NCBI RefSeq assembly: GCF_017814975.1
Contig: NZ_JAGIQA010000015.1
Span: 124,001 to 188,000 of the forward strand
From: Cupriavidus consociatus
Lineage (GTDB): Bacteria; Pseudomonadota; Gammaproteobacteria; Burkholderiales; Burkholderiaceae
Direction: 5' to 3'
Length of the DNA: 64,000 bases
This document shows, in pieces, positions 44,259-53,226 of the stretch. Both the position numbers and the translations under genes were made by a program. The notes under the pieces were generated by a model that ran no database searches, was not told where the DNA came from, and worked only from the letters and a program-made list of their open reading frames with translations. The number at the start of each line of letters is the position of its first letter. Position 1 is the stretch's first letter.

Positions 44259-46439
44259 ATGCCGGAGTACCTCGCACCAGGCGTCTTTGTAGAGGAGACG
44301 AGTTTCCGCAGCAAGTCCATCGAAGGCGTCGGGACCAGCGTCGCGGCGTTGGTGGGTCCGACCCGCACGGGGCCACTGCGCGGCGTGCCGGAGGTAATGA
44401 CGAGCTATGCCGAATTCGAACGCATTTTCGGCGACGCCGCGGATATCAACATCGGCAAGGACGGTGGCGCAGTGCTCAACCATACGGCCCACGCAGCGCG
44501 TGCCTTCTTCGACAATGGCGGCAAGCAACTCTTCGTCGCGCGCGTGGTGGCCGGCGTGAACGGCATCGGGCCGGACGACGAAGGCAAGTGGCCGAACACG
44601 GCGTCGAAGTCCGACGCCGGTAACACCGTGCAGTTCTTCAGCCGCTTTCCAGGCAAGATCGGGGACTACACGCTGGAACTGCACTGGCGCGACAGCGAGA
44701 ACCTGCTGCGTAGCGAATCGCCGAAATCGGCCACGGGCACCGGACTCTTCTTCCTCGAAGCGACAGGGGTGACACTCGCGGCGAAGGCAACCGGCGCAAT
44801 CGCCGACGCTGCCTTCCCCATCGACGTGAAGGCGGTCGTCAGGCTCGACGGGGCCAATCTCGCGATCCAGGGCGATGGCGCCGAGATCACGTCGATGGCA
44901 GATCCGGCCAATCCGGCGCCCGTCGCGGCGAGCGAGTTGACCGCGCTGATCCCGGCCCAACTGCCCGCCGATGCCAGGCTCACGCGCGTCTTCGTACGCC
45001 AGCCGTCCTCCGGCGCGCTCGCGGCGGGCACCTCGGCCGAACTGCAGCTCTCCGAGCCCACCCACCTCACCGCTTACACGGGCGGTGCCGACTGGGGGGA
45101 CCTCAAGGTGTTGCGCGGGACCCTCGATGCGTCCGGCGAGACCTTCACGGTGACTGGAAACACGACGCTCAATCCCGGCGTGGCCAATCCCATCACGCTG
45201 CCGCTCGCGGCATTGGCTGCCGAGCCCGGTGCGGCCCGCTCGATCATCGTGCTGCGCACTTTCGACATTGACGTGCGTAACGGCGGCAAGGACGGGGAGG
45301 TGATCCGGACCTACGCCGGTATCACGACGGCGCCGACCGGCACGTCGAGCCTTGCGGCCAACCTGCCGGCGAATCCCGACCGGCGCGCCGAGGCGCTGAG
45401 TTCGCCGATCGCCTGCGTCGTCGACGAGGATGCCACGGGCGACGAGATCCAGACCGCGCTGATCGCCATGTGCGATACGGCGGCGCTGAATCCGGGTGCA
45501 GCATCGCTCGACGAGCCGCGCTACCTGATAGCGCTGACGGGTGGCGCCGACGGCGCCGAACTCACCGCCGCCGACTATGCCGGCGAGACCGACGAGGTCA
45601 AGGGCAGCACAGGCCTGAAGGCGCTCGAAGGCGTCGAGGACGTGTCGATCGTGATAACGCCGGCCGCTGCTGAAGCCGACGAGGACGTGCACACTGCGGT
45701 CGTGCTGGAGGTGCAGAAGCATTGCCGGCGCATGCGCTACCGCGTTGGCGTCGTGGATTCGCGCCTGGGCCAGAGCATCGGCGAGCTGCGCGCCTTCGCC
45801 GGCCAGTTCGACGATTCGCGGCTCGCGCTGTACCACCCGTGGGTGGTGATTCCGGACCCGACCGGGGTGCGACGCCAGATTTCGGTGCCGCCGGCGGGCT
45901 TTATCGCCGGAGTGTATGCGCGCACCGACGTAGATCGTGGCGTGCACAAGGCGCCTGCTAACGAGATCGTGATGGGAGCGCTGCGCTTCGAGCAGCAGAT
46001 CAATGCGTTCCAGCAAGAGCTGCTGAACCCCAATGGCATCAATTGCCTGCGCTCCTTCGCGGGTCGTGGTCATCGCGTGTGGGGCGGGCGGACGCTTTCG
46101 AGCGATCCGGAGTGGAAGTACGTGAATGTACGGCGCTACTTCCTGTACCTCGAGCGCTCGATCGAGAAGTCGACGCAGTGGGCGGTATTCGAGCCGAATG
46201 GCGAAGCGCTGTGGGCCAACATCCGCAGCTCAGTCGAGGACTTCCTGTTCAATGAATGGCGCAACCGGCGGCTGCTGGGCGGCACGCCGAAGGAAGCCTA
46301 TTTCGTGCGCTGCGACCGCTCGACGATGACGCAGAACGACATCGACAACGGCCGGATGGTGTGCATTGTCGGTGTCGCGGCGCTGAAGCCCGCCGAATTC
46401 GTGATCTTCCGCATCGGCCAGAAGACCGCCGACGCCTGA
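44259..46439 (+). CDS. Contractile tail sheath protein (Pvc2-like)
   Basis: A 726-residue sheath subunit that stores the energy for contraction. It starts MPEYLAPGVFVEETSFRSKS, the hallmark of phage-type sheaths. It ends with the conserved domain RRYFLYLERSIEKSTQWAVF, EPNGEALWANIRSSVEDFL and EWRNRRLLGGTPKEAYFVRC. The region of residues about 150-420 is a large insertion of beta-rich sequence that should lie on the outside of the particle. A GAAGGAGGCCGAT site precedes the ATG. It is followed 17 bases later by the tube gene. Confidence 0.93.
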   Translation: MPEYLAPGVFVEETSFRSKSIEGVGTSVAALVGPTRTGPLRGVPEVMTSYAEFERIFGDAADINIGKDGGAVLNHTAHAARAFFDNGGKQLFVARVVAGVNGIGPDDEGKWPNTASKSDAGNTVQFFSRFPGKIGDYTLELHWRDSENLLRSESPKSATGTGLFFLEATGVTLAAKATGAIADAAFPIDVKAVVRLDGANLAIQGDGAEITSMADPANPAPVAASELTALIPAQLPADARLTRVFVRQPSSGALAAGTSAELQLSEPTHLTAYTGGADWGDLKVLRGTLDASGETFTVTGNTTLNPGVANPITLPLAALAAEPGAARSIIVLRTFDIDVRNGGKDGEVIRTYAGITTAPTGTSSLAANLPANPDRRAEALSSPIACVVDEDATGDEIQTALIAMCDTAALNPGAASLDEPRYLIALTGGADGAELTAADYAGETDEVKGSTGLKALEGVEDVSIVITPAAAEADEDVHTAVVLEVQKHCRRMRYRVGVVDSRLGQSIGELRAFAGQFDDSRLALYHPWVVIPDPTGVRRQISVPPAGFIAGVYARTDVDRGVHKAPANEIVMGALRFEQQINAFQQELLNPNGINCLRSFAGRGHRVWGGRTLSSDPEWKYVNVRRYFLYLERSIEKSTQWAVFEPNGEALWANIRSSVEDFLFNEWRNRRLLGGTPKEAYFVRCDRSTMTQNDIDNGRMVCIVGVAALKPAEFVIFRIGQKTADA

Positions 46440-46456
46440 GTCAAGGAGAGACAGTC

Positions 46457-46915
46457 ATGGCCGTTTTTCGCGAAACTCCGTATTCGGCGTTCAACTTCCT
46501 GGTCGATCTTGAACCCGGGCAGGGCAGCGAGGTGCAGGCGGGCTTTTCCGAGGTGTCGGGGCTGAACGCCGAGGTCACGGTCGCCGAGTACCGCGCCGGC
46601 AACGACCGCGTGAACTATGTGCGCAAGGTGCCGGGCATCCACAAGGCGGGCGACGTGACACTGAAGCGCGGCGTGATCGGCGCGCAGAACCTCTACGAGT
46701 GGCTGGAGAAGGGCCGCACCGGCAAGATCTCGGAAGCCAAGCGTGACATCGTCGTGAAGCTGCAGTCGGAGGACCGCACCGATACTGTGGTGAGCTGGAA
46801 GTTGCGCGGCGCAATGCCGATCAAGTGGACAGGACCGACACTGACCGCGAAGGGCGGCGGCGACGTCGCGATCGAAGAGCTGGTGCTCTCGGTCGAGACG
46901 ATTGAGCAGGAGTAG
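46457..46915 (+). CDS. Inner tube protein (Pvc1/gp19 family)
   Basis: A 152-residue tube subunit. The start AVFRETPYSAFNFLVDLEPG, the turn GFSEVSGLNAEVTVAEYRAG and VTLKRGVIGAQNLYEWLE are the gp19-family landmarks. The end GGGDVAIEELVLSVETIEQE is the standard last strand. The start has a CAAGGAG site. This is probably the main tube, because its partner sheath precedes it. A second gp19-type gene lies 1.6 kb downstream. Confidence 0.93.
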   Translation: MAVFRETPYSAFNFLVDLEPGQGSEVQAGFSEVSGLNAEVTVAEYRAGNDRVNYVRKVPGIHKAGDVTLKRGVIGAQNLYEWLEKGRTGKISEAKRDIVVKLQSEDRTDTVVSWKLRGAMPIKWTGPTLTAKGGGDVAIEELVLSVETIEQE

Positions 46916-46919
46916 GCAC

Positions 46920-48527
46920 GTGCTGATCGCCGACAAGCGCATCGAACTCGACGCTCGTCCCGCGCAGCGGCGGCGGGCGCCGGTCGAGGTCGTGATGATC
47001 GGCCATTGCCCGTCGGTGGACGGCAGTGCCGAGTGGAAGCGGCTTGCGCGCGATGTTGCGGCGCTCGCCGAGATTGCAGCACTCGGTTTCACCGCGGAAG
47101 CCGAGCGGCTGCGGACGCTCGACGAGGGCGAGAAAGAGTCCGAGCCGGGCGATGGCGCGTTGCTTGCGCTCTACCGCCTGCCGATCCCGATCCGCTCGCT
47201 GGGGTACTTCCAGGCGCTGTTCCCGCAGGCCTTCGACACCGACTGTGGCTACCGCAGCGCCCTGGCCGGCCGCGCCGCGTGGCTGCCGGGGGCGGTGCAG
47301 GATTTTTTCTCCGGCGCCGAGACCGATTCCCGCGAAACGCGCACGCTGTGGATCATCCGCGTGCCTGAATCCGGTGGCATGCGCGCCTTCCTGCCGGGAC
47401 CCTACGCGGACCTCATCGACACGTCGGCGCTGGGTGCCTTCGAGCGCGCGCTCCTGATCGCCCGCGCCGGCATCATCGCGCTGCCGGATCTCGAACGGCT
47501 GCTGGTGCCAGCCGCGCTGCCCGACGTCCCGCGCGTGCGGCTGCCGAACCCGGAGCCGGTGTTCCTGCCCTGCGGCACCGAGATCGACGACACGCACCGT
47601 GAGCGGCCCCGTTCGAACGAAGTCCCGCCTGACGACGACAGGCTTGCGCCGGTCGATATCGTGCCCCCGATCGCGCGCACCCTCGCACGGTTGCGCCCGG
47701 ACATGCAGTGCCTGCTGGCGCTGCCTTTCGACCTGCAGCCGAGGGACGAACTGCCCGCGCCCGCGCGCGACTTCCTCGACCACCTTGCCAGTATCGCAGG
47801 CGAAGCCGGCAGCGAGGCCGAGGGCGGCGCGGCCGTGACGCCGCATAGCGAACTCGCCGGCAAACTGCGACACCTGCAGTTCGTATGGCCTTACCTGCGT
47901 GGCGCGGAACAGACGCTCGCGTCGCCCTGCGGGCTCATCGCCGGCGTGCAAGCCCGCGTGTCGCAGCGCCACGGCACATGGCGCTCGATCGCCGGACGGC
48001 CCTTGCGGGGCGCGCAGTTGCCGTGGCCGCCGGTGACGCAGCAGCAGGCCACGAGCCTGCGTGAATCGCCGGGCGTCACGGTGCTGCTGGTGCGCGCCGG
48101 AAAGCTGCAGGTGGATGACGAGGCGCTCGCCGCTCCCTGCCTGCCGGCGGCGGACCTTCACCGCATGGGCGCCAGGAGCCGCGCGCAGGACCATTGGCGC
48201 TCGGCCGAGGTGATGCGCTTCATGGGCTGGATCCGGCGCGAGCTGCAGGCGTTGGGCGAGCAACTCGTCTTCGACGTCGATCCGGGCGATCCACGCCCGG
48301 AACTCGCGTTGCGTGCCTTTTTCGGGCGGCTGCACGACGCGGGGGCGCTGCGCGGGGCCCGTGCCGAGGAGGCGTACCGCATCCACAAGTTGCCACCGGG
48401 CGAATCGACGCTCGCCTTCGAGATCGAGATCGCGCCGGCCTATCCGATCGACCGGCTGCGCATCACATTCCTGCACGATCGCCACGCCGCCGTGGCGGAC
48501 ACCCGCATCGAGGCTGTCGATGGCTGA
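46920..48527 (+). CDS. Sheath-related protein, second sheath (535 aa)
   Basis: A divergent sheath-like protein. Its last 120 residues follow the sheath C-terminal plan: HWRSAEVMRFMGWIRRELQA, then RAFFGRLHDAGALRGARAEE and LAFEIEIAPAYPIDRLRITF. The first part has WLPGAVQDFFSGAETDSRET and TLWIIRVPESGGMRAFLPGP. The start is GTG at 46920 with AGGAG in the end of the tube gene. Other eCIS carry two or three sheath paralogues (Pvc2-4). This one is far from the main sheath and may form the baseplate-proximal ring. The homology is inferred by eye from the C-terminus. Confidence 0.65.
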   Translation: MLIADKRIELDARPAQRRRAPVEVVMIGHCPSVDGSAEWKRLARDVAALAEIAALGFTAEAERLRTLDEGEKESEPGDGALLALYRLPIPIRSLGYFQALFPQAFDTDCGYRSALAGRAAWLPGAVQDFFSGAETDSRETRTLWIIRVPESGGMRAFLPGPYADLIDTSALGAFERALLIARAGIIALPDLERLLVPAALPDVPRVRLPNPEPVFLPCGTEIDDTHRERPRSNEVPPDDDRLAPVDIVPPIARTLARLRPDMQCLLALPFDLQPRDELPAPARDFLDHLASIAGEAGSEAEGGAAVTPHSELAGKLRHLQFVWPYLRGAEQTLASPCGLIAGVQARVSQRHGTWRSIAGRPLRGAQLPWPPVTQQQATSLRESPGVTVLLVRAGKLQVDDEALAAPCLPAADLHRMGARSRAQDHWRSAEVMRFMGWIRRELQALGEQLVFDVDPGDPRPELALRAFFGRLHDAGALRGARAEEAYRIHKLPPGESTLAFEIEIAPAYPIDRLRITFLHDRHAAVADTRIEAVDG

Positions 48528-48993
48528 TTACGCCGATTCCCCGCGCGAGTTCATCCCCTTCCGCTTCCGCGTCGCGCTGTACGACGGCGAAGGCGGTGGG
48601 TTGCTGTGCCGCGGCGCCTTCAGCGAAGTATCGGGGCTGGAGACGACAATGGCGCCGAAGGCCCTGAAGGAGGGTGGGCGCAACTGGGGTGAGGTGCAGT
48701 TGTCGGGGCCGGCGACCTTCGCGCCGATTATCCTGAAACGCGGCATCACGGAGCTCGCGGACCTGTGGAACTGGTTCGACATGTGCACGCGCCAGTCGAA
48801 CTACGCACTGCGCGTGTCTGGCCTGATCGAGGTCTGCCACCCCGAAAAGCCCGATCAGCCGCTGCTGCGCTGGCGGATCACGAACGCGCTGCCAACCAAG
48901 TTCAAGGGACCGGACCTCTCGTCGACCGCGAGCCAGGTCGCGATCGAGGAGCTGCAGCTCGTGCATGAAGGGCTGGAACTGGAACGCGGCTAG
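48520..48993 (+). CDS. Second tube protein (gp19 family, Pvc5-like)
   Basis: A 157-residue gp19-family protein: FIPFRFRVALYDGEGGGLLC, GAFSEVSGLETTMAPKALKE, FAPIILKRGITELADLWNWF and SQVAIEELQLVHEGLELERG. Its start overlaps the second sheath-like gene by eight bases, so the two are translationally coupled. In PVC particles a Pvc5-type paralogue forms the first tube layer on the spike. The order here (sheath-like then tube-like) suggests a baseplate-proximal sheath/tube pair. Confidence 0.9.
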   Translation: MADYADSPREFIPFRFRVALYDGEGGGLLCRGAFSEVSGLETTMAPKALKEGGRNWGEVQLSGPATFAPIILKRGITELADLWNWFDMCTRQSNYALRVSGLIEVCHPEKPDQPLLRWRITNALPTKFKGPDLSSTASQVAIEELQLVHEGLELERG

Positions 48994-49004
48994 GGAGACA
49001 GACG

Positions 49005-49727
49005 ATGCCCGCCATGCAAATTGCCCGCGCGAAGTTGATCCCGATGAACGGCGACCAGGTCGAGACCGACGAGTCGAAGCACATCGATGTGCAGTTCAAC
49101 CCCGCGACGCTGCGCGTGACGCTGTCGAACACGCTGAAGGCCGACAACCGCGGGGGGAGCGGGCAGAGTGGGGCGGCGGCGCAATATGTCGACAAGAGCG
49201 AATCAACGTTGGCGGTGGAGCTCGTCTTCGACACCAGTATCGCGGCGCAGCTGGGCTCCGATATCCGCACGGACCGCGAGACGATGGCCGCGAACACCGA
49301 CGTGCGCACGCTCACGAAGCGCATCGCCGAAGGCTTCATGAAGCCGCAGGACGCCGAATCGAATCGCCCGAAGGCGCCCAAGCGCTGCCGCTTCCAGTGG
49401 GGCAGCTTCCAGTTCACGGGCATGCTGTCGAGCTACTCCGAAACGCTCGACTTCTTCGCGCCCGAAGGCATTCCGCTGCGCGCGACGCTCGCGCTGACCT
49501 TCAAGGAAGACCGCTACCAGTTTGCGCTGGACCCCTCGGTGCAGGCCGCCGAGCGCGCGCGCCCGAGCTTCGCGCCTGGCGGCGAAGGCCAGAGCGCGGC
49601 GACCGCGACCCAGGCGGTCGGCCAGGATCCGCGCCAATGGCGCACGGTGGCCGACCTTAACCGCCTCGACAATCCGCGCTTCACACCGGCCATCGGCGTG
49701 ATGATCCGGATCGGAGACTTCCAATGA
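49005..49727 (+). CDS. Tube-baseplate adaptor protein (Pvc7-like, CIS tube/LysM-type)
   Basis: A 240-residue protein starting with the CIS adaptor domain: ARAKLIPMNGDQVETDESKH, IDVQFNPATLRVTLSNTLK, FQWGSFQFTGMLSSYSETLD and LRATLALTFKEDRYQ. The C-terminal part (GQDPRQWRTVADLNRLDNPR) resembles a LysM-like unit, as in Pvc7 and gp53-like proteins that link tube and hub. The start has a GGGAGACAGACG site. The stop overlaps the next small gene (ATGA). Confidence 0.85.
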   Translation: MPAMQIARAKLIPMNGDQVETDESKHIDVQFNPATLRVTLSNTLKADNRGGSGQSGAAAQYVDKSESTLAVELVFDTSIAAQLGSDIRTDRETMAANTDVRTLTKRIAEGFMKPQDAESNRPKAPKRCRFQWGSFQFTGMLSSYSETLDFFAPEGIPLRATLALTFKEDRYQFALDPSVQAAERARPSFAPGGEGQSAATATQAVGQDPRQWRTVADLNRLDNPRFTPAIGVMIRIGDFQ

Positions 49728-49888
49728 CCATCCTGATCGACGAAATTGTCGCCGAAGTCCGGCCCGAGCCGAACCCCGCACAGACCGCCGGCGCCGAGCC
49801 GCGCCCGCCCGAAGGGAAGCCTGGTGAAACCCTGCTCGATCTGCTCTCCGTAACCCGTGAGCGGGAGGCGCGTCTTGCCATCGACTGA
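49724..49888 (+). CDS. Short contractile-system protein, 54 aa (DUF5908-like, Pvc6 position)
   Basis: This short frame begins with ATG overlapping the adaptor stop (ATGA) and ends TGA at 49886-49888. It reads MTILIDEIVAEVRPEPNPAQ, followed by a Pro/Glu-rich part and LLDLLSVTREREARLAID. The N-terminus (short beta strand I-x-I-x-E-I-x-A) resembles the small DUF5908 proteins found in eCIS operons, and the position between adaptor and spike matches Pvc6. The next gene starts inside it. Confidence 0.75.
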   Translation: MTILIDEIVAEVRPEPNPAQTAGAEPRPPEGKPGETLLDLLSVTREREARLAID

Positions 49889-50930
49889 CCTCAATCTCGT
49901 CAGCGTCCGTCCGCGCGTGCGGGTCGATGGCAGCGACAATGCGGCGCTCGGCGAGGCGGCTGCCGCGCTGTCCGTGCATCTGCCGGCCAATGGCATGGCG
50001 AGTGCGGAATTGCGTGTGATCAACTGGCATCCGGGTGAGGGCGGTGGCGGGCAGCCGGACTTCGCCTTTCAGGCCCTTCGCCTGGGGAGCCGGATCGAGA
50101 TCCGCCTTGGCGAAAGCGCCGACAACGCGGTGTTCGCAGGCGACGTCACGGCCTTCGAGGAGCGCTATGGCGATGGCGCGCCACAGCTCGTCATCCTCGC
50201 CGAGGACGCGCTGCACAAGCTTGCCCGCAGCCGCGCGAGCCGCGTGTTCGCGGACAAGGGGCTCGCTGATGTGGTGCGTGACATTGCCGGCAGTGCAGGA
50301 CTGCAGGCCGACGTGAACGTCGAGGCGGGGATGGCGACCTGGCTGCAGCACAACGAGAGCCATCTCGCCTTCCTGTTGCGCGTGTTGGGCCCGCACGCGA
50401 TTCCGCTGCGCATGCAGGATGGACGGCTGCGTGCTCGCCCGGAGGAGACCGACGCGAACCCGGTGCGTCTCGACCCCGCCGCCAACGCCCTGCGCATCCG
50501 TATCGTCGCGGACCTGAACCGTCAGCCGCGCGAAGCGCTTTCCGCCGGCTACAACCTCGATGCGGACAGTTCAGCCAGCGGCAGCCACTCGGCGCTCGCG
50601 CCGTCGCCGGCCGGGCGCACTGCCGCCGCGACGCTCGCCGAGCTAGGCTGGGACGGCCGCTCGCCGCGCCCGCACCCCTTTGCGCGCACGCAGGCCGAGG
50701 CCGAATCGTTGGCGAGAGGGGCCTTCCAGCTCAATGCGCAGCGCTTCCTGCACGGTGAAATCGTCTGCACCGGCACGCCCAGGCTCGGCGCCGGGCGCGA
50801 GGTCGAGCTCGCCGGTGTGTCGCCGCGGCTCGCCGGGCGCTACCGCGTCGCCGATTGCTGGCATCACTTCGACAATGCGCAGGGGCTGCAAACGCGGCTG
50901 CGCGTGGAACGGCCGGACTGGAATCCATGA
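49875..50930 (+). CDS. Spike hub protein, gpD/VgrG N-terminal type (first half of Pvc8)
   Basis: A predicted 351-residue hub protein of the phage late-control D type: FQALRLGSRIEIRLGESADN, FAGDVTAFEERYGDGAPQL, RASRVFADKGLADVVRDIAG and MATWLQHNESHLAFLLRVLG. The chosen start is TTG 49875, with GGGAGG six bases upstream; a GTG at 49857 is an alternative without a ribosome site. Both lie inside the 54-aa gene. The OB-fold half of the spike is a separate gene that overlaps the stop by ATGA, so Pvc8 is split here. Confidence 0.88.
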   Translation: MPSTDLNLVSVRPRVRVDGSDNAALGEAAAALSVHLPANGMASAELRVINWHPGEGGGGQPDFAFQALRLGSRIEIRLGESADNAVFAGDVTAFEERYGDGAPQLVILAEDALHKLARSRASRVFADKGLADVVRDIAGSAGLQADVNVEAGMATWLQHNESHLAFLLRVLGPHAIPLRMQDGRLRARPEETDANPVRLDPAANALRIRIVADLNRQPREALSAGYNLDADSSASGSHSALAPSPAGRTAAATLAELGWDGRSPRPHPFARTQAEAESLARGAFQLNAQRFLHGEIVCTGTPRLGAGREVELAGVSPRLAGRYRVADCWHHFDNAQGLQTRLRVERPDWNP

Positions 50931-51568
50931 GCGGACGCCACAGCCCAGGCCCCCTCCAGGAATTGCATCTCGGCGTCGTGCTCGACAACGCCGATCCGGG
51001 CAATCGCGGCCGCGTGAAGCTGCGCCTGCCCGCGACCGGCCTTGAGACCTGGGCGGCGGTGATGGTGCCGAGCGCCGGCAGCGGTTACGGCGTGAGCCTG
51101 CTGCCGCGGCAAGGCGAACAGGTTGTCGTCGCCTTCATCAGCCCCGATTTGCCGATCGTGTTGGGCGCGGTATGGAGCGGCAGCGACAGCCAGCCGGCGG
51201 ACGGGCGCCCCGTGGAGGAGCGCTACTTCGTGCAAAGCCCCGTCGGCATCAAGGTGCTGCTCGACGATAACGAACCGAAAGTAAAGCTCGAGACACCGGC
51301 GGGCAACAGCCTGACGATCACCGACCAGGGTGGCGGCAGGATTACGATCGAGGAGGGCGGGGAGAAAGTCGAGATGTCCCCGGGCAGCATCAAGGTGACG
51401 ACCAGCGGCGAAGTGAAGATCGAGGCGTCGCAGGTATCGGTGTCCGCCGCGATGGTCAAGGTCGAGGCTGCGATGAGCAGGTTTTCCGGGGTCGTGCAGT
51501 GCGACACGCTGATCAGCAGCTCGGTCGTGTCGTCGAGCTATACGCCGGGGGTCGGGAACATATGGTGA
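50927..51568 (+). CDS. Spike protein, gpV/gp5 OB-fold type (second half of Pvc8)
   Basis: A 213-residue protein. Residues 10-90 are the gp5/VgrG OB fold (HLGVVLDNADPGNRGRVKLR, GVSLLPRQGEQVVVAFISPD, PIVLGAVWSG). The rest is a repetitive beta stretch (GNSLTITDQGGGRITIEEGG, GSIKVTTSGEVKIEASQVSV) that should form the triple-stranded spike needle. The start ATG overlaps the hub stop (ATGA). No separate PAAR tip gene is seen in the window, so the needle may end by itself or the tip is encoded further right. Confidence 0.9.
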   Translation: MSGRHSPGPLQELHLGVVLDNADPGNRGRVKLRLPATGLETWAAVMVPSAGSGYGVSLLPRQGEQVVVAFISPDLPIVLGAVWSGSDSQPADGRPVEERYFVQSPVGIKVLLDDNEPKVKLETPAGNSLTITDQGGGRITIEEGGEKVEMSPGSIKVTTSGEVKIEASQVSVSAAMVKVEAAMSRFSGVVQCDTLISSSVVSSSYTPGVGNIW

Positions 51569-53223
51569 CGCTCCCGACCGCGCTGCTCGCCGAAACGCCG
51601 CAGCGCGCGCGGCTTTTGATCGACCCGGTCGGCACGAAGGGCGCCCACGTGCCGCGCCTCGTGGCGCCGTACTTCGCCGGCGACGGTGACGGCCTGACGC
51701 TGCACCAATACTTCGATGAGGACTTCGTCGCGCGCTTCCTGAACGACGCGCAGGCTGGACGCCTAGTCGGAACGGCCGCGCAGCCCTGGTACCGCGACGA
51801 TCGCTTCGGCCGCTTCACGAACGAACCGGCGCTGCGTCTGCCGATGCACCGCAGCTTCTACCTCGCGTGCTGCGAAGTGCAGTGCGCCGTGCCAGGCGCT
51901 ACGGCTTTCGATCCGAAGAAGATCCGCTCGGCGGGGCTTGTGGTGCGCCGCGTGCCTGCCGACGGAACGCCCCAGCGCTGGATGATTGCCGGCGGCCAGC
52001 CGATCGGCTGGTGCGAAGGGAACATTCCCGGGCACGACCCCGACGACGTGCGGCGTCTCACCGCGCGGGGGCTTTTGCCGCAGCGCTTTCCCGAGCCGCC
52101 GTATTCGGGCGAGGAAGTCGTGCCGATGCGCCCGCTGCTGGTTCGCGTGCGCGACGCGAGCGGGGCGGAGCGCAACCGCACGCTGCTGTGGGGCTATCTG
52201 CCGTTCGGTGGCAGCGCCCGGGAGGTGCCGGGCGCGCCCTTGCCGCAGGCGAACGGCGCCGAAGTGGCGGATTTCGGCCTTGAACACGCGTGGCCGCTGG
52301 GTAGCCGCGACGCGCGGGCGTGGGCAGACGCGGACGGCCTGGTTACAGCGAACGGGATCGCGACGGTGGGGTTCGTCGAGCTGCTGCAGACGCTGGTTGC
52401 GCAATTTCGCGTCAACGAGGCTGGCGACGCCGACAACACGGGCCTGCGCACGCTGCTCGGCCAGTTGCGCTTCCATACGCTCGAATGGCGCATCGTGGAT
52501 GACGAAGCCCTGCCTCAGCTCGTGCCGGTGTTTGGCGAGACCGTGCTCGACTGGATCACGCACAGCACGCCGGCGCTGGTCGAGCTCTTTGCGCGCATCG
52601 TGCGGCGCGAAGCGGTCGCCGGCACGGTGGCCTTGCCTGACGGCAAAGGCGGTTCGCGCGTCGACCGCCTCTTCATCGGCGAGCAGCAGGCCGCGGACTT
52701 GCGCAGCCTTGTGGTGCTGCGCACGGCGCGCGCACAGGTGCGCTTCGATGACGGCCTGCCTCTGCCGCGCTACGGCCAGACCGATGGCGACCGCTTCGTG
52801 GCCATGCCTTTCGTGCGCTGGGAGGACGACTGTGGCTGCGAGCGCGTCACGTGGGGGCCGCCGAGCCGCGTGTTCCGCGTCGCCTCGCCGCTCGACCCGG
52901 ACGCGCAGCGCCCGACCACCGTCGTGCTGCCTTCACTCGACGATTTCAAACGCGGCGCGGCACGCGGTGTGGCGATGCTTGCACCGAAGTCGCTTGCCGA
53001 CGTGCTGCGCAAGATCGCACCCGGCATCGATATGAAGGGCGACGGTCCCGGCAACCGCTCGGGCGCGTGCTGGAGCTTCAGCTTCAGCCTGCCGGCGATC
53101 ACGTTGTGCGCGATGTTGATGCTGATGGTCGTGATCAACATGCTGAACCTCTTTCTCGGCTGGCTGCCGTGGGTCTTTCTCGCGCTGCCGCGGCTGTGCC
53201 TGAAGGCGCTGAAAGGGAAATAG
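51562..53223 (+). CDS. Contractile-system protein with a C-terminal membrane segment (553 aa)
   Basis: I do not recognise this family. The start overlaps the spike gene by seven bases and gp25 follows, so it belongs to the operon. Residues 1 to about 490 look soluble (ARLLIDPVGTKGAHVPRLVA, RFGRFTNEPALRLPMHRSFY, VPMRPLLVRVRDASGAERNR). The last 55 residues contain WSFSFSLPAITLCAMLMLMV, then VINMLNLFLGWLPWVFLALP and a basic end (KALKGK). These make one long or two short membrane helices. A membrane segment is unexpected inside a baseplate operon. It could anchor the particle to the producer's membrane or be a translocated membrane-active part. Confidence 0.8.
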   Translation: MVTLPTALLAETPQRARLLIDPVGTKGAHVPRLVAPYFAGDGDGLTLHQYFDEDFVARFLNDAQAGRLVGTAAQPWYRDDRFGRFTNEPALRLPMHRSFYLACCEVQCAVPGATAFDPKKIRSAGLVVRRVPADGTPQRWMIAGGQPIGWCEGNIPGHDPDDVRRLTARGLLPQRFPEPPYSGEEVVPMRPLLVRVRDASGAERNRTLLWGYLPFGGSAREVPGAPLPQANGAEVADFGLEHAWPLGSRDARAWADADGLVTANGIATVGFVELLQTLVAQFRVNEAGDADNTGLRTLLGQLRFHTLEWRIVDDEALPQLVPVFGETVLDWITHSTPALVELFARIVRREAVAGTVALPDGKGGSRVDRLFIGEQQAADLRSLVVLRTARAQVRFDDGLPLPRYGQTDGDRFVAMPFVRWEDDCGCERVTWGPPSRVFRVASPLDPDAQRPTTVVLPSLDDFKRGAARGVAMLAPKSLADVLRKIAPGIDMKGDGPGNRSGACWSFSFSLPAITLCAMLMLMVVINMLNLFLGWLPWVFLALPRLCLKALKGK

Positions 53224-53226
53224 ACC

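Noticed and set aside
43353..46073. A 906-residue open frame on the minus strand across the sheath region
   Set aside because: It is opposite the clearly recognised sheath and accessory genes, is Arg/His/Gly-rich with no domain, and results from high GC at third codon positions.
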